Shown one piece after another: positions 45,501 to 57,041 of a stretch of 64,000 nucleotides of DNA. How positions within the stretch are numbered: position 1 is the first letter of the stretch; the number at the start of each line of letters is the position of its first letter. The stretch is from Phycisphaerales bacterium. GTDB taxonomy: Bacteria; Planctomycetota; Phycisphaerae; Phycisphaerales; SM1A02. A program made the position numbers and the translations under genes. The notes beneath the pieces are model-generated. The model was not told where the DNA came from, ran no database searches, and worked only from the letters and a program-made list of their open reading frames with translations. The DNA lies in the NCBI GenBank assembly GCA_030748575.1, contig JASMLR010000002.1, forward strand, positions 151,939 to 215,938, written 5' to 3'.

Positions 45501-48391
45501 TCCGTGGGATAGGCCTCGTTGTCGTAGGTGTCGATGAGGGTCGGGAAGGTGGCGCTGTGCGGGAAGTAGCAACTTCCGTAGACGGGGTTGCCCACACGCT
45601 CCGCAGCCGTCGTGATCTGGTTCGGCCAGATGTAGGAGTCTCCCGAGTTGTCGGGCGTGGCGACCTGGTCGCCCATGTACTCCCACGGCGTGGTGCCGCG
45701 TTGGGTGTGATTGAGATAGCGGCCCTTGCCGTGGAAGACGGGGTAGGGCGTGGGCTCGCCAATGTCGAACAGGTACACCGTGTCCATCCACCGGTTCCAG
45801 CCGTCGTTCCACGGGTACAGGACCTGCTGGTTGAGTGGGTCTTCGAAGTCTTCGTCGGAGTTCTGCATCTGCCACCAGTGGACCCAGCGGTTCCAACCGG
45901 GATAGACCGGCCAGAGTGACTCGCCCTCAGGCGTATCCCACGGGAGCGAGACGCCCCGCTGCGTCGCCAGACCCAGTGAGCCCTCAAACTCCAGGCACGT
46001 GGGTGGAATCGCAAACGACACCGTCTGGCCGTAGTGGCCCGGATCACGGATGCCTGGGAAGTCCTCAGAGGTCGCGCCGGGGTACAGCCCCTCGCTGCCG
46101 TCCAGCGTGGGGTACCACTCAAGGAATTCATCCTCGGTCAGGTTCAGGAACTGCCAGGTGGGGTCGCCGGTCTCGGCGCGGTTGAGCGTTGTGATCTCGT
46201 CGTACCACCTCGGGGGGTCCCACCCGGTCCACTCCACGTAGGTTCCGATGTACTCCCATGGGGGCACGATGAACTCCGGCTGGTCACCGACGCACAGGGG
46301 ATCTTGAGCATCGGGGCGTCCCGGGTTGATCGGGGAACACCACGAGTAGAAGCCGAGTGTTGGATCGAAGCCGTCAGGAAGCGAGTTGGCCGGCGGCGTG
46401 AACCAGGTGCACCACGTCGGCCGGTATTGATTCTGGTGAATGCGGTGTACCAGCGCGCCGGTCGCGGGATCTGGAACCAGCAGGTTCGGGTCAATCATGT
46501 TGCCGAGCCAGCAGGGATTGTTCGCTCCGGTGGGAAGGCCGAGGCTCTCGGCGGTGTCATTGCAACTCGACAGAGACGTGACGGTGGCCTCGCCGGCGCT
46601 GGCGCACGAGCCGATTCGGTAGCTGTCGATTTCTGGATCCACCGCACCTGTAAGGCAATCAATGATGTATCCGCCCGGGTCGCCACAGGCGAAGGTGCCA
46701 TCGAAGAAGAGGTTGGGATAACTCGCCGGGTCTGCTGGATTGACCCCACCAAGAAAGGCGCCCCCGAGATTCACGCACCGCTCGCACGCCGTCTCGGCAT
46801 TGCTGTTGGTCATGAATCGGGAGTTGCCGATGACGATCGCGCCGCCCGGAGAACTGGACCCCTTCCAGTACGGGTTGGATCCGGTCCACGGGTCGGCCCC
46901 GACTTCCAGGCCAAAGCCCTGCCACTGCGGCATGAAGTCGATGGTGGCCGACTCCGGGTACCCGGTGTAGGCAGCAAGTGAGCCCGGGTACATGGCGGGC
47001 TGGCCCCATGTTGTGAGGTTCGGGATCATGGCCCCCGGCCAGTCTGTCACCGGCGCGGGCACGCCGGGCGCGTTCGCGGTCGTGGCTGACATGGCGTTGC
47101 ACTGGCTGAACTTGGTGCCGGCCGTGAAGTCCGTCGTGTCCAGCGAGACGGCCTCTTCCCTGAAACAGCAGATCCCGAAAGAGAGCACACACGAGTCGCA
47201 GTTGTCATAGGCCTTGTATCCGGCGTACCAGTTGTTGTTTGCGGTACCCGGGTCCACGGCTGGATCGGTGCCTGCCCACTGTCTGGCCTGGAAGATGCCA
47301 GGGTCGTCGCAGTCGTCGGCGTAGGTGTCTTCGCCGCCCCGCAACCCGGGGCCGGTGCAGCACGCGCCGAACGTGCGGCACTGCACCTGGTTTCCATCGG
47401 CGAAGTACTCGTAGACCGGATCCACGTAATCCAGATCATTCGGCTGCGGCGGGTCGAATGCTGCCAACGCGAGATCTGCGTACACGCCCGGATAGCCACT
47501 GGCAGGCGATCCATTGACGTAGGCCTCACAGTCGTCCTCGTCCGCGAGGTCGAGGTTGTACCCGGCGACCCAGGCCGGGCCCCGGCCCACGATGTCCTTC
47601 ACGTACACAAGGAAGCAGCAGGCCCCGACGCGGTCCTGCCCGGCGTTGCGGTTGCCGCGTCGCTCAGCTTCGCGTCGGCGGTTGTCGGCGTTGGCCCGCG
47701 CGACGGCGTCCCGGCGGATTTCGAAGAGTTCGACCGCTGCGTCCTCAACGAGCCGCTGCGCCTCGTCGAAGTCTGCGACCGGCTCGAGGATCACCAGGGC
47801 GTCATCGGCGCCTGTGTCGATCGGTCCGGCAACCCATGGCTCGATCGGCCGCTCGGCCGGTTTGCGGGGTGTTGCTGCCGGCGCGTCGACGCCGGTGCGG
47901 CGGGAGAAGCGGATGTACTCGATCTCACCGGCGCGGTTGAGCCGCTTGGCCACCCGTTCAATGTCACGAGCAGGCGCATCGGCCCAGAAGGTGGCGCCCA
48001 GATCGGCAAGGGTGCCTCCGCCGCCGCGTTCGGCGCGGCGCCGGGCCCGCTGAATGTCCGCTTCCGAAATGGAGATCGCGGGGGTGAGCGTGACGTCGAG
48101 GCGATCCAGGAGCGACTTCAATGCTGTGAGGTCCTTGCCCTTCATCGAGAAAAGTTGCCCGTCCGGAAGCACCCGCGCGCCCAGATCACGGTGCAGCCGG
48201 ATCTTGAGGCGGTGCCGCTGCAGGTCGGCTGGAATCTCCAGCGAACGTGCCTGCGGGGACGCCGCGGTGGGCGGAGTGGCCGCGTGGTGCGACCCGCCTG
48301 TCGCGCCGGGCCTGGCGGCCATAACGGCGCCGGCGGTCGCGAGTGCAAGCGTGGCGAGAAGGGTGTGCTGGACGGTGCGTCGTGTCATCAT
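42578..48391 (-). CDS. Giant secreted Cys-rich protein with a degenerate subtilase-like domain
   Basis: The 1,937-residue protein starts at ATG 48391 (48388 or 48400 possible) with a signal peptide (TVQHTLLATLALATAGAVMA). Residues of about 50-180 resemble the prodomain of secreted S8 peptidases (LKIRLHRDLGARVLPDG). About residues 257-1330 form a Cys-rich part with CC doublets (GACCFLVYV, FGACCTGPG, GICCFREE, CCEAVEAIVPGCCP then WDEECAQVA). From about 1380 a subtilase-like fold follows, but the Asp strand reads NIAVLGEAAW and the His motif reads ARCTAVLGVIAA. The Ser motif survives as DGSIAATAQVAA. It is therefore probably an inactive structural or binding protein. Confidence 0.7.
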   Translation of the reverse strand: MMTRRTVQHTLLATLALATAGAVMAARPGATGGSHHAATPPTAASPQARSLEIPADLQRHRLKIRLHRDLGARVLPDGQLFSMKGKDLTALKSLLDRLDVTLTPAISISEADIQRARRRAERGGGGTLADLGATFWADAPARDIERVAKRLNRAGEIEYIRFSRRTGVDAPAATPRKPAERPIEPWVAGPIDTGADDALVILEPVADFDEAQRLVEDAAVELFEIRRDAVARANADNRRREAERRGNRNAGQDRVGACCFLVYVKDIVGRGPAWVAGYNLDLADEDDCEAYVNGSPASGYPGVYADLALAAFDPPQPNDLDYVDPVYEYFADGNQVQCRTFGACCTGPGLRGGEDTYADDCDDPGIFQARQWAGTDPAVDPGTANNNWYAGYKAYDNCDSCVLSFGICCFREEAVSLDTTDFTAGTKFSQCNAMSATTANAPGVPAPVTDWPGAMIPNLTTWGQPAMYPGSLAAYTGYPESATIDFMPQWQGFGLEVGADPWTGSNPYWKGSSSPGGAIVIGNSRFMTNSNAETACERCVNLGGAFLGGVNPADPASYPNLFFDGTFACGDPGGYIIDCLTGAVDPEIDSYRIGSCASAGEATVTSLSSCNDTAESLGLPTGANNPCWLGNMIDPNLLVPDPATGALVHRIHQNQYRPTWCTWFTPPANSLPDGFDPTLGFYSWCSPINPGRPDAQDPLCVGDQPEFIVPPWEYIGTYVEWTGWDPPRWYDEITTLNRAETGDPTWQFLNLTEDEFLEWYPTLDGSEGLYPGATSEDFPGIRDPGHYGQTVSFAIPPTCLEFEGSLGLATQRGVSLPWDTPEGESLWPVYPGWNRWVHWWQMQNSDEDFEDPLNQQVLYPWNDGWNRWMDTVYLFDIGEPTPYPVFHGKGRYLNHTQRGTTPWEYMGDQVATPDNSGDSYIWPNQITTAAERVGNPVYGSCYFPHSATFPTLIDTYDNEAYPTEQECYIGNYCDETSCCEAVEAIVPGCCPVQGGGDVWDEECAQVALDLYLQDRGTAGLDFADYTCRGITPFLSPEYPDWESFQPEYVWPEGAATPEVLYALGQYNADPRNIRLDPMLEATLPNWIDPTAAGLPPCSVADTSIENALKPGLPVPPTDAGYDDYAQVRMQAGRLYQFAPRCQGILSSAGQCNVPGSQSGKSAWSEVAEDESLLVGCQDYDCCMRVIATLLQEKDAASDGDLYSDAEWVDFGHMGVPVGAPTPPLTGQWTPYMAMTARTICYPSVNAGTETPDFFPLQLNAGVKGFRQEYGSLSDDYAEWIQGPDGSRVSDGLTDEGLPNPLSQLIWAPLSWSNPTAAGTDTCGTPHQNIYGMCPSPWYAADGMAMWPEVDPLGPAEYGTDPPDTWTARVNALADSSGVALNAYGEGVNIAVLGEAAWLQAGTPFNPGGVHEDLENVILEGQAIGLPDITLDFSDPEATARCTAVLGVIAATANDFGVTGMAHAATTMFFPTRTLPSGSSSPAERMEDAFFHAMSVLDVGDVLVLAFRSSGGDDFLLSDPEVLPLIELAAASGIHVFVPAGDAGVAMPGVDDFTGADNVSVIAAATPSSEDNYARWWSSNYAEIDTVTPGTPSPLTASLCAWGGGVTTTGGNANLSLLTIDGAATVATNGTYTLTEAGRTRSYTNDFGAQLDGSIAATAQVAAAAASAQSFCRQWYGERLLPSVLIDRLYSTAIFGNAGGIATGVANPAGALGRFDWDLDQAEPENRFVGRMPQLGRLFDDLVSNVPEDDDFGDELPFRIIRMDMITGDLLDGTRFSVELEGDDEWAQFRSWQVGFGSVTIPTGVYVPGPIYYPDGADVVDVQFTCEIGEDVIGGADFGIDTTRSGPDVGGQYAVWVYSFRATRWISFVPETTPAGDPPTEYNALPFGGAPPGIEQYLEPGTNRMYIRTVTRANEPVPYQWYMDYLTISDLISPRPPG

Positions 48392-48707
48392 GTCTCTCAT
48401 CTCGATGTCAGCCGTGTGGCCGAACTGGTCCGCAACACTGCGGGCCGATCCCCCGGCGGTATCCCACGAACTCCACTTCCTCTGGTCTTCCTCTGATCCC
48501 ATACGGGATCTGGTGGCGGGGCGCTGCTGGGATCTCTCCTCTTAGGTCCAAAAACCACGGCGGGAGGCCCCACATCGAGCCTCTGCCACGCGGTTTTCAA
48601 CCGCTCCGAGAGTATACCTCTGCTCTGCTGATACTGGGGGGGCAGGCAACGCCGAAACCGCCACCCAGACAGGTGTTGAGAGCCTCGCGTGGCCGTCCCC
48701 ACAAGGA
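48392..48707. other. Leader region of the giant gene
   Basis: No gene is seen. On the minus strand it has a TATACT box near 48613 and a small hairpin GCGGTT/AACCGC just after it, either of which could belong to the promoter or leader of the giant protein gene. No matching -35 box was found. Confidence 0.3.
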
Positions 48708-48744
48708 CCACCGCCCGGCGGCTGCGGGGGCCGCCGGGCGGTGG
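48708..48744 (-). terminator. Terminator hairpin after rpoC
   Basis: CCACCGCCCGGCGG (48708-48721) pairs perfectly with CCGCCGGGCGGTGG (48731-48744) around the loop CTGCGGGGG. It lies 46 bases after the rpoC stop on the minus strand and probably ends the rpoB-rpoC transcript. No long U-run follows. Confidence 0.75.
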
Positions 48745-48790
48745 GGTGTATCACGCGGGGGTGCAGCGGGGGAGGGCCCGCCTGAGCGGC

Positions 48791-51700
48791 TCAGCCCTCG
48801 GCGGTCTCCTGCCCGTCGTCCGACGGCCCAGCAACCACGGTCTCCAGGACGGTGTCCTCAGCGACCGGCGATGCCATCACGGTGGGGGGCTCGGCGCCGA
48901 GGGCCTCGGCCCGCTTGGCCGCAGCCTCCATGGCCTCCCGGGCGTCGTCCTCTTCGGTTGACGGCGGCTCGGCAAGCCGCTCCACCTTCATGTCGGTGTA
49001 GGGGCGGAAGCCGGTGCCGGCGGGGATGAGGTGGCCGAGCAGGACGTTCTCCTTCAGACCACGGAGTTCGTCCACGGCGCCTCGGAGGGAGGCCTCCGTC
49101 AGCACCTTGGTCGTCTCCTGGAACGAAGCGCTCGAGAGGAACGAGTCGGACTGAAGCGAGGCCTTGGTGATGCCCAGCAGCAGCGTCTGGCCCGTCGCAG
49201 GCTGGGCCCGCTTGGTCTTGGCCGGGGCCTTGCCTTCTGCCTCGGCAATGGCGTTGGCCTCTTTGACTTCGGCGCGATCCACGAGGTCGCCGACAATGAA
49301 CGAGGTGTCGCCGGCGTCGGTGATTCGCAGCTTTCCTGCCGCGTCCTGATTGGCGGCCCGGAAGAAGTGTCGATCGACGATCTCCTCGGGCAGCATGCCG
49401 GTATCACCCGCCCGCTTGACGAGCACCTTGGACAGCATGCACGAGAGAATGGTCTCGATGTGCTTGTCCGCGATGGGGACGCCTTGCGCGCGGTACACGT
49501 TCTGGACCTCGTCCAGCATGTAGTTGAAGACGATCTCCTCGCCGCGAATCTCAAGGATTTCCTGCGGGTCGAGTGGACCTTCAGTCAGCGGATCGCCGGC
49601 CTCCACCCAGTCGCCGGCGTGCACCAGAAGGTGCTTGCCCTGCGGCACGTGGTGGTCGATCTCCTCTTCGACATCCGTGACGACGCGGACCGTCATCTTG
49701 TTCTTGCGAACGTCGTCGTGCAGTTCAATGCGGCCAGAGACGGTCGACATGATCGCCGGATCTTTCGGCGTTCGTGCTTCGAAGATCTCGGTGACACGCG
49801 GGAGGCCGCCGACGATGTCGGCGGAGCCGGCGACGTCCTTGGGCTGCCTGGCCAGCATCTCGCCCTGCTTGATGGTCTGACCTTCCTCCACTTCAATGCG
49901 GCACTTGGCCGGGAGGTGGTGGAAGTCAAGAATGTGGCCGTCCTTGTCTTCGACCAGGATCTGCGGGTGCATTTCGCCCGTGTGCTCGATGACGATGAGT
50001 TCGTCCTTGTCGGCACCCTTGGCGGATTCCTGGCGGATCGTCTTGCCAATCTCGATGTCCTTGAACCGCACAACGCCCGTCTCTTCGGCCAGAATCGGCG
50101 TGAGGTGAGGGTTCCACTCGACGAGTACCTGTCCCTTCGAGACGGAGTCGCCATCGGCGGCGTGAATGATGCCGCCGTAGGGGACCTTGTACTTCTCAAG
50201 CTCACGACCGCGGTCATCGAGCAGCGCGATTTCACCCTGCCGCTTGAGGGCAACGAGTCGCTCCGTTCCTTCAATGTCCACCTTGACTTCGCGGCATTCG
50301 CGGAGTTGGGCGGTACCGGCATGGGCTGCGCGGTAGCTGGTTTCGGTCAGGCTGCGAGAGGCGATGCCGCCCGTGTGGAACGTACGCATGGTGAGCTGCG
50401 TTCCGGGCTCGCCAATCGACTGGGCGGCGATGGTGCCGACGGCGAGGCCGCCTTCGACCAGTTGGCCGGTGGACATGTCCATGCCGTAGCACTTGGCACA
50501 GACGCCTCGACTGGTGTCACAGGTCAGCGGTGTTCGGACCTGCACGGAGTCGATGCCGAGCTTCTCAATCTTGCTGGCGATCTCCGTGGTGATGACGTCG
50601 TCCTCTTTGACGATGACTTCGTCGGTCAGCGGATTGATCACCGTCTGGCGGCTTGTGCGGCCGACCACGATTTCACGCAGGGGCACGTCGACCTCTTCGC
50701 CCTTGTAAATGGCCCGCTTGGAGATGCCGCGGCGGGTGCCGCAGTCGTACTCCGTGACGACGACCGCCTGAGCGACGTCGTACAACTTTCGGGTCAGGTA
50801 CCCGGAGTCGGCGGTCTTCAGAGCGGTGTCGGCCAGACCCTTTCGGGCACCGTGCGTCGAGGAGAAATACTCGAGCACGTTCAGGCCTTCACGGAAGTTC
50901 GCGCGAATAGGCGTTTCGATGATCTCGCCGCTGGGCTTGGCCATCAGGCCACGCATGCCGGCGAGTTGCTGCATCTGGCTGACGTTGCCTCGAGCGCCCG
51001 AGGTGGACATCAGGTAGACCGGGTTCAGGTAGTGCTGGCCCTCGGATGAGTCGATGGCCACTTCCTGAAGCGTGCTCATGTCACGCCGGTCGAGTTTCAG
51101 GGTCTCCGCCAGCGCCTTGGTGAGTTCCTCACGGCAGTGCGCCCAGATGTCCAGCAACTGGTTGTGGCGTTCACGCTCGGTGATGGCACCGGCCCCGTAG
51201 GCCCGTTCGACCGCATCGACCTTCTTCTGGGCGGCGCCCAGAAGGTCGGACTTGCTCGCGGGGATTCGCATGTCCGTGATCGCGATGGAGAGGCCGGACG
51301 TTGTGGCCGTCTTGAAGCCGATCTCCTTGAGGTCGTCCAGGAGCGTCAGCGTGTCGTCACGGCCGCAGTACTTGAACGTGTCGTCGATGACGCGGCTGCA
51401 CCCCTTCTTTCCAAGCGTGCAGTTGTAGAACGGCATGCCATCAGGAAGGATCGCGGCGAATCGCAAGCGGCCGACCGTCGTGACAACGCGGCCGTTCTCG
51501 CCAATCGGTTCGAGGCCGCCCTTCTCACTCTTCACCTGTTGGGTGAATCGGGAAAGCCGGACGACGATCGGCTCGTGCAGCGAGATCTGCTTGTGCTCAA
51601 GCGCAAGCAACGCCTCGGGAAGGTCGCGGAAGGCGTGCAACTCGTGCTCGGGCTTCATGAGTTCCTCACGCATATAGGTGAGGAAGTACATGCCCATGAT

Positions 51701-53206
51701 GATGTCCTGACTCGGGGACACAATCGGGTTGCCGTTTGCCGGCGAGAAGATGTTGTGCGTCGAGAGCATGAGGACATGCGTCTCGACCTGCGCCTCCAGG
51801 GAGAGCGGCAGGTGGACGGCCATCTGGTCGCCATCGAAGTCGGCGTTGTAGCCGGTGCAGACGAGCGGGTGGAGGGTGATGGCGTTGCCTTCGACCAGCA
51901 CGGGCTCAAAGGCCTGGATACCCATGCGGTGCAGGGTGGGGGCGCGGTTGAGCATGACCGGGTGCTGGTAGATCACCTGCTCCAGAATGTCCCACACCTC
52001 CGGGTCGCGTCTCTCAAGCATCCGCTTTGCGGACTTGATGGTGTCGGCGAGGCCGTGCTCCTTGAGCTTCCGGATGATGAACGGCTGATAGAGCTCCAAC
52101 GCAATCTTCTTGGGAAGGCCGCACTGGTGGAGCTTGAGTTCGGGCCCGACGACGATGACCGATCGGGCGGAGTAGTCCACCCGCTTGCCGAGGAGATTCT
52201 CGCGGAATCGACCCTGCTTGCCCTTGATCATGTCGGTCAGCGACTTGAGCGGGCGGTTGCTGCTGCCCAGCACGGGGCGGCGGCATCGGTCGTTGTCGAA
52301 GAGGGCATCGACGGCCTGCTGCAGCATCCGCTTCTCATTGCGGATGATGACCTCGGGGGCGTTGAGGTCCATGAGCTTCTTGAGCCGGTTGTTCCGATTG
52401 ATGATCCGCCGGTAGAGATCGTTCAGATCGCTTGTGGCGAAGTTGCCCGAGTCGAGCAGCACGAGCGGGCGGAGATCTGGCGGGATGACCGGGATCACGT
52501 CCAGCACCATCCACGTGGGATCGTTGCTGCTGTTGCGAAGCTGCTCAACAATCTTGAGTCGCTTGGCGAGGTCCTTGATCTTCTGCTTCGACCGCGTCTT
52601 GGTCAGATCCTCGCGAATCTCGGCTGCCGTCGCCGTGAGGTCGAGACCATGAAGCAGTTCGATGACCGCGTCTGCACCCATCATGGGCTTGAAGGCGCTC
52701 GGACCGTACTCACGCTGGAGTTCGCGGCACGTGTCTTCGTCGACGACCTGGCGGTACTCCAACTCGGTGTCGCCCGGATCCGTGATGACGTGGTCCTGGA
52801 AGTAGATGACCTTCTCAAGATCGGAGGTCTTCATTCCCAGAAGGGTTCCGAGGCGGCTGGGAAGCGCCTTGAAGAACCAGATGTGCACGATGGGCGCGGC
52901 GAGGTTGATGTGTCCCATCCGCTTTCGGCGGACGCGGGAGTGGGTCACCTTGACGCCACAGCGGTCGCAGATGATGCCCTTGAACTTCGTGCCCTTGTAC
53001 TTGCCGCACGCGCACTCATAGTCCCGCTCGGGACCGAAGATGCGTTCGCAGAACAGGCCGTCCTTCTCAGGACGGTAGGTGCGGTAGTTGATGGTCTCAG
53101 GCTTCTTGACCTCTCCGAAGCTCCAACTCCGAATGTCGTTGGGGCTGGCAAGAGTGATCTTGACCGAGCTGAAGTCATTGACGTGATCGAATACGTTTTC
53201 GGTCAT
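48791..53206 (-). CDS. rpoC: DNA-directed RNA polymerase subunit beta'
   Basis: The 1,471-residue protein is a complete beta' subunit. The N-terminal zinc site is [19 protein letters not shown], the catalytic Mg loop is [15 protein letters not shown], and the second zinc site is [11 protein letters not shown]. The bridge-helix and trigger-loop region includes [15 protein letters not shown] and [10 protein letters not shown]. The C-terminal 60 residues are an acidic Glu/Ala tail ([19 protein letters not shown]). It lies 52 bases after rpoB and ends near a 14-pair hairpin. Confidence 0.98.
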   Translation of the reverse strand: MTENVFDHVNDFSSVKITLASPNDIRSWSFGEVKKPETINYRTYRPEKDGLFCERIFGPERDYECACGKYKGTKFKGIICDRCGVKVTHSRVRRKRMGHINLAAPIVHIWFFKALPSRLGTLLGMKTSDLEKVIYFQDHVITDPGDTELEYRQVVDEDTCRELQREYGPSAFKPMMGADAVIELLHGLDLTATAAEIREDLTKTRSKQKIKDLAKRLKIVEQLRNSSNDPTWMVLDVIPVIPPDLRPLVLLDSGNFATSDLNDLYRRIINRNNRLKKLMDLNAPEVIIRNEKRMLQQAVDALFDNDRCRRPVLGSSNRPLKSLTDMIKGKQGRFRENLLGKRVDYSARSVIVVGPELKLHQCGLPKKIALELYQPFIIRKLKEHGLADTIKSAKRMLERRDPEVWDILEQVIYQHPVMLNRAPTLHRMGIQAFEPVLVEGNAITLHPLVCTGYNADFDGDQMAVHLPLSLEAQVETHVLMLSTHNIFSPANGNPIVSPSQDIIMGMYFLTYMREELMKPEHELHAFRDLPEALLALEHKQISLHEPIVVRLSRFTQQVKSEKGGLEPIGENGRVVTTVGRLRFAAILPDGMPFYNCTLGKKGCSRVIDDTFKYCGRDDTLTLLDDLKEIGFKTATTSGLSIAITDMRIPASKSDLLGAAQKKVDAVERAYGAGAITERERHNQLLDIWAHCREELTKALAETLKLDRRDMSTLQEVAIDSSEGQHYLNPVYLMSTSGARGNVSQMQQLAGMRGLMAKPSGEIIETPIRANFREGLNVLEYFSSTHGARKGLADTALKTADSGYLTRKLYDVAQAVVVTEYDCGTRRGISKRAIYKGEEVDVPLREIVVGRTSRQTVINPLTDEVIVKEDDVITTEIASKIEKLGIDSVQVRTPLTCDTSRGVCAKCYGMDMSTGQLVEGGLAVGTIAAQSIGEPGTQLTMRTFHTGGIASRSLTETSYRAAHAGTAQLRECREVKVDIEGTERLVALKRQGEIALLDDRGRELEKYKVPYGGIIHAADGDSVSKGQVLVEWNPHLTPILAEETGVVRFKDIEIGKTIRQESAKGADKDELIVIEHTGEMHPQILVEDKDGHILDFHHLPAKCRIEVEEGQTIKQGEMLARQPKDVAGSADIVGGLPRVTEIFEARTPKDPAIMSTVSGRIELHDDVRKNKMTVRVVTDVEEEIDHHVPQGKHLLVHAGDWVEAGDPLTEGPLDPQEILEIRGEEIVFNYMLDEVQNVYRAQGVPIADKHIETILSCMLSKVLVKRAGDTGMLPEEIVDRHFFRAANQDAAGKLRITDAGDTSFIVGDLVDRAEVKEANAIAEAEGKAPAKTKRAQPATGQTLLLGITKASLQSDSFLSSASFQETTKVLTEASLRGAVDELRGLKENVLLGHLIPAGTGFRPYTDMKVERLAEPPSTEEDDAREAMEAAAKRAEALGAEPPTVMASPVAEDTVLETVVAGPSDDGQETAEG

Positions 53207-53258
53207 GGATGTGGGTCCGTGTCGTTACGAGGGACGGTGAAGGTCGTGTCAATTCAAT

Positions 53259-56200
53259 TCAGAGCAGGGGAGCGACTTCGTCATGGGACTTTTCGAGGTC
53301 GATGTTCATGCCGAGGCCGCGAATCTCGTGGCACAGGACGTCGAACACAACCGGCATGCCAGCCTCGAGCGTGTTGGTGCCCTTGACCATGGAGTCGTAG
53401 ATCTTGGTCCGGCCTTCCACGTCGTCACTCTTGACGGTGAGGAGTTCCTGGAGCACATGGGCGGCGCCGTAGCCCTCAAGTGCCCAGACTTCCATCTCGC
53501 CGAACCGCTGCCCGCCGGTGCGGGCCTTGCCGCCGAGAGGCTGCTGGGTGATGAGGCTGTAGGGGCCGGTTGCCCGCGCGTGGATCTTGTCGTCCACGAG
53601 ATGGTGCAACTTGAGCATGTACATGAAGCCGAGGGATGTCGGCTGCGAGAACGGCTCGCCGGTCCTGCCGTCGTACAACTGCGCCTTGCCCCCGAACGGG
53701 ACGCGGGCGAGCAGTTCACGGGGCGAGCCGGGGGCCGCTCCCGTCTTCTCAAAGTCAGCGACTCGCTGCTCGACGTGGGCGTTGGCCTCGTCGATGCAGG
53801 CAAGCACTTCCTCTTCGGTCGCGCCGTCAAAGACCGGCGTGACACATTGGAACCCCAGCACGCTGGCCGCCCAGCCCATGTGGAGTTCCAGCAGCTGACC
53901 AACGTTCATTCGGCTGGGCACGCCAAGCGGATTGAGCAGGATGTCGACGGGCGTGCCGTCCTCCATGAAGGGCATGTCGGCCTGAGGGACAACCCTGGCC
54001 ACCACACCCTTGTTGCCGTGGCGGCCGGCCATCTTGTCACCGACGGAGATCTGCCGCTTGTTGGCGAGGTACACCTTCACCATCTCAAGCACGCCGCTCT
54101 GGAGCTCGTCACCACGCTTCATGTGCGCGAGGCGCCGGTCCTTCTCCTCCTGGACCGCGAGAATGCGGGGCCAGAACTGGCTGCGGCAGGTGACCGCTTC
54201 GGCGCGGACTTCCTTTGAGCCCTTGATCCACTTCTCGTTGAAGTTCTCGATCTGCTCGATGATGACTTCGGGGATGTCCGAGGCACCCACCTTCTGGCGG
54301 GTGGTCGGGTCGATCATCTCCGTGCCGGTGATCCCGTTCATCATCGCGATCATTTCGCGGAAGAGCACGATGGCCTTCTCGTCCATCTCTTCGCCAAAGG
54401 CCGCCATGTCCGCCTTGAGCTTGGCCTTCTGCTCATCGCTGAGGTGCATGCGGCGGCTGAAGTGGCGTGTGCCGATCACGATGCCGCTGCTGCCCGCGGG
54501 GACTTCAAGCGAGTCGTTCTTCACGTCTTCGCCGGCGCGGCCGAAGATGGCGTGGAGAAGCTTCTCTTCGGGCGTGAGCTCAGACTTGCTCTTGGGGCTG
54601 ACCTTTCCGACGAGGATGTCGCCGGGGCCAACGCGTGCGCCGCATCTGATGACACCCCGTTCGTCGAGATTCCGGAGTTGCTTCTCGGAGACGTTGGGGA
54701 TGTCGTCGGTGAACTCTTCGCGGCCAAGCTTCGTGTCGCGTACTTCGACCGTGAACGACTCGATGTGGATCGAGGTCAACTCGTCATCCCGCACCAGTCG
54801 GTCTGAGACAACGATGGCGTCCTCAAAGTTGTACCCGTCAAAGGTGTTGAACGCGACCAGGGCGTTGTGGCCGATGGCCATCTGTCCGAAGTGCGTGGAG
54901 GCGCCGTCGGCGATGATCTGGCCGTCGCTTACGACGTCGCCAAGGTTGACGATCGGCTTCTGCGTCTGGCATGTGCGTTCGTTGAGCTGGCGATACCGCT
55001 GCAACTCATACTCGTCCGCATTGTCGATCACGATCCGCTCGGCGTCGACGGCGGTGACTGTGCCGCCCCGTCTTGCCTTGACGATCATGCCCGAGTGCTC
55101 GCCGGCGATCTGCTCCATGCCCGTGCCGACCAGAGGGGGATCGACCTTGATCAGGGGCACAGCCTGCCGCTGCATGTTCGAGCCCATGAGCGCCCGGTTG
55201 GCATCGTCGTGCTCAAGGAACGGAATGAGCGACGCCGAGACGCCGACAATCTGCTTCGGGCTCACATCGACGTACTGCACGTCCTTGGCGGGGACTGTGC
55301 TCAACTCACCGCTGACGCGTGAGAGCACGTGCTTACCCCGGAGCTTGCCGCCGTCGAGCGAATCGGCGGTGGCAAGGATCGACTGCATCTCCTGGTCGGC
55401 GCGGAGGAACTCGACGTCCCCGGTGGACTCGCCCTTGTCGATTCGGAGGTAGGGCGTGAGGATGAACCCGTACTCGTCGACCTTCGCGAAAATACCCAGC
55501 GACGCGATCAGGCCGATGTTCGTGCCTTCCGGCGTTTCAATCGGGCAGATCCGGCCGTAGTGAGAGATGTGGACGTCGCGGACTTCAAAGCCCGCTCGCT
55601 TGCGGTTCAGGCCGCCCGGTCCGAGGGCCGAGAGGCGTCGCTCGTGAACGAGCATCGACAACGGGTTGGTCTGGTCGACCACCTGCGACAGCTCGCTGCG
55701 GCCAAAGAAGAAGTCGATGGCGCTGCTGATGGACTTGGAGTTCACCAGGTCGGCAATCTTGGAGAGTTCGTCCGGATCCTTGACGCTCATCCGCTCCTGA
55801 ACGGTGCGGCGAAGCTTCAGGAAGCCCTTTCGCATCTCCTCGACCGCCAACTCGTCCAGCGTCCGCAGGCGGCGGTTGCCGAGGTGGTCGATGTCGTCAA
55901 TGTACGCCTTGTTCCGCTTGCCTCGAAGGTCGAGGATGTAGCGGGTGACGGCCATGAAGTCTTCGCCCCGAAGGTGCATGACATCCTCCGGGATGTCCAT
56001 GTCGAACTTCCGGTTGATCCGGAAGCGGCCGACCTTGCCAAGGCGGTAGCGATTCTCGTCGAAGAACTTCTCTTTGAAGAGCGACTTCGCCTTGTCCCGC
56101 TGAGGCGGGTTGCCGGGGCGGAGTCGACTGTAGATGCGGAGCAGGGCGGCCTCGTGTTCCGTGGCATCGGCCATGAAATCGAGACGCTCCATGGCGAGCG

Positions 56201-57041
56201 TATTGAGGATGAGCGGGTCGCTCGGATCCTTGACGACGCCGATCTTCTTGATGTTTGAGGCCTGAAGCGCTTCGAGCGCGTCACCGATCGGCGCGCCGAC
56301 TCGGCAGAGTTCTTCGCCTTCCTCGGTGATGATCGTCTCTGCGGAGTAGTGGTCGGGCTCGAGCTTTGCGATCGGGCACTGAACCACGTCGTAGAACGTC
56401 TCGAGAATCTTCTCGGTGCTGCTCAGCGACTCGTCCAGAGCGCGAAGGAAGACCGTTGCGGCGATCTTGGGAGACTGGTCGATTTTCATCGCCAGCACAT
56501 CCTTCTTGGTCACTTCGAGTTCGATCCAGGAGCCACGCTCGGGGATGATCCGCGCTGAGTGAAGCGGGCGGTCGCCCAGATCCTGCGTGATACCGAAGTC
56601 GACGCCAGGCGAGCGGTGAAGCTGGCTCACAATGCAGCGTTCGGCACCATTGACGATGAACTCGCCACCGCCGAGCATGATCGGGATCTCGCCGAGGTAG
56701 ATTTCCTCTTCGGGGATATCCGACACGCCCTCGCGGACAAAGCGCACGCCGATGCGGAACGGGCGGCCGTATGTCAGCCGCAGTTCCTTGCATTCGTCCG
56801 GCGTATAACGCGGCTTGTCAAGTTTGTAGTAGAGGTACTCGAGCCGCATCGTGCCGTCGTACGACTCGATGGGAAACACCTCTTTGAGAAGGCTCTCAAG
56901 CCCGACGGTGGGATCACGTTTGAGATGATCCTTGTCGAGTTGAATGAACCGTTCGTACGCGGTCTGCTGGACTTCCGTCAAAGCAGGCACTGGAAGGGCG
57001 TCGCCACGCTTTGAGAAGTTGCGCACCGTCATCGAAGTCAT
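53259..57041 (-). CDS. rpoB: DNA-directed RNA polymerase subunit beta
   Basis: The 1,260-residue protein is a complete beta subunit. [12 protein letters not shown]-type sequence (here [19 protein letters not shown]) and [13 protein letters not shown] form the rifampicin pocket, and [15 protein letters not shown] follows it. [12 protein letters not shown] is near the C-terminus. Rifampicin-pocket residues look like the susceptible form, although this is only an eye comparison. AGAGGTG lies just before ATG 57041; a second ATG at 57032 is possible. It is preceded by an unusually long gap from rplL. Confidence 0.98.
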   Translation of the reverse strand: MTSMTVRNFSKRGDALPVPALTEVQQTAYERFIQLDKDHLKRDPTVGLESLLKEVFPIESYDGTMRLEYLYYKLDKPRYTPDECKELRLTYGRPFRIGVRFVREGVSDIPEEEIYLGEIPIMLGGGEFIVNGAERCIVSQLHRSPGVDFGITQDLGDRPLHSARIIPERGSWIELEVTKKDVLAMKIDQSPKIAATVFLRALDESLSSTEKILETFYDVVQCPIAKLEPDHYSAETIITEEGEELCRVGAPIGDALEALQASNIKKIGVVKDPSDPLILNTLAMERLDFMADATEHEAALLRIYSRLRPGNPPQRDKAKSLFKEKFFDENRYRLGKVGRFRINRKFDMDIPEDVMHLRGEDFMAVTRYILDLRGKRNKAYIDDIDHLGNRRLRTLDELAVEEMRKGFLKLRRTVQERMSVKDPDELSKIADLVNSKSISSAIDFFFGRSELSQVVDQTNPLSMLVHERRLSALGPGGLNRKRAGFEVRDVHISHYGRICPIETPEGTNIGLIASLGIFAKVDEYGFILTPYLRIDKGESTGDVEFLRADQEMQSILATADSLDGGKLRGKHVLSRVSGELSTVPAKDVQYVDVSPKQIVGVSASLIPFLEHDDANRALMGSNMQRQAVPLIKVDPPLVGTGMEQIAGEHSGMIVKARRGGTVTAVDAERIVIDNADEYELQRYRQLNERTCQTQKPIVNLGDVVSDGQIIADGASTHFGQMAIGHNALVAFNTFDGYNFEDAIVVSDRLVRDDELTSIHIESFTVEVRDTKLGREEFTDDIPNVSEKQLRNLDERGVIRCGARVGPGDILVGKVSPKSKSELTPEEKLLHAIFGRAGEDVKNDSLEVPAGSSGIVIGTRHFSRRMHLSDEQKAKLKADMAAFGEEMDEKAIVLFREMIAMMNGITGTEMIDPTTRQKVGASDIPEVIIEQIENFNEKWIKGSKEVRAEAVTCRSQFWPRILAVQEEKDRRLAHMKRGDELQSGVLEMVKVYLANKRQISVGDKMAGRHGNKGVVARVVPQADMPFMEDGTPVDILLNPLGVPSRMNVGQLLELHMGWAASVLGFQCVTPVFDGATEEEVLACIDEANAHVEQRVADFEKTGAAPGSPRELLARVPFGGKAQLYDGRTGEPFSQPTSLGFMYMLKLHHLVDDKIHARATGPYSLITQQPLGGKARTGGQRFGEMEVWALEGYGAAHVLQELLTVKSDDVEGRTKIYDSMVKGTNTLEAGMPVVFDVLCHEIRGLGMNIDLEKSHDEVAPLL

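Noticed and set aside
48613-48618. TATACT as a firm promoter of the giant gene
   Set aside because: No -35 box lies at a suitable distance, so it is mentioned only as a possibility.
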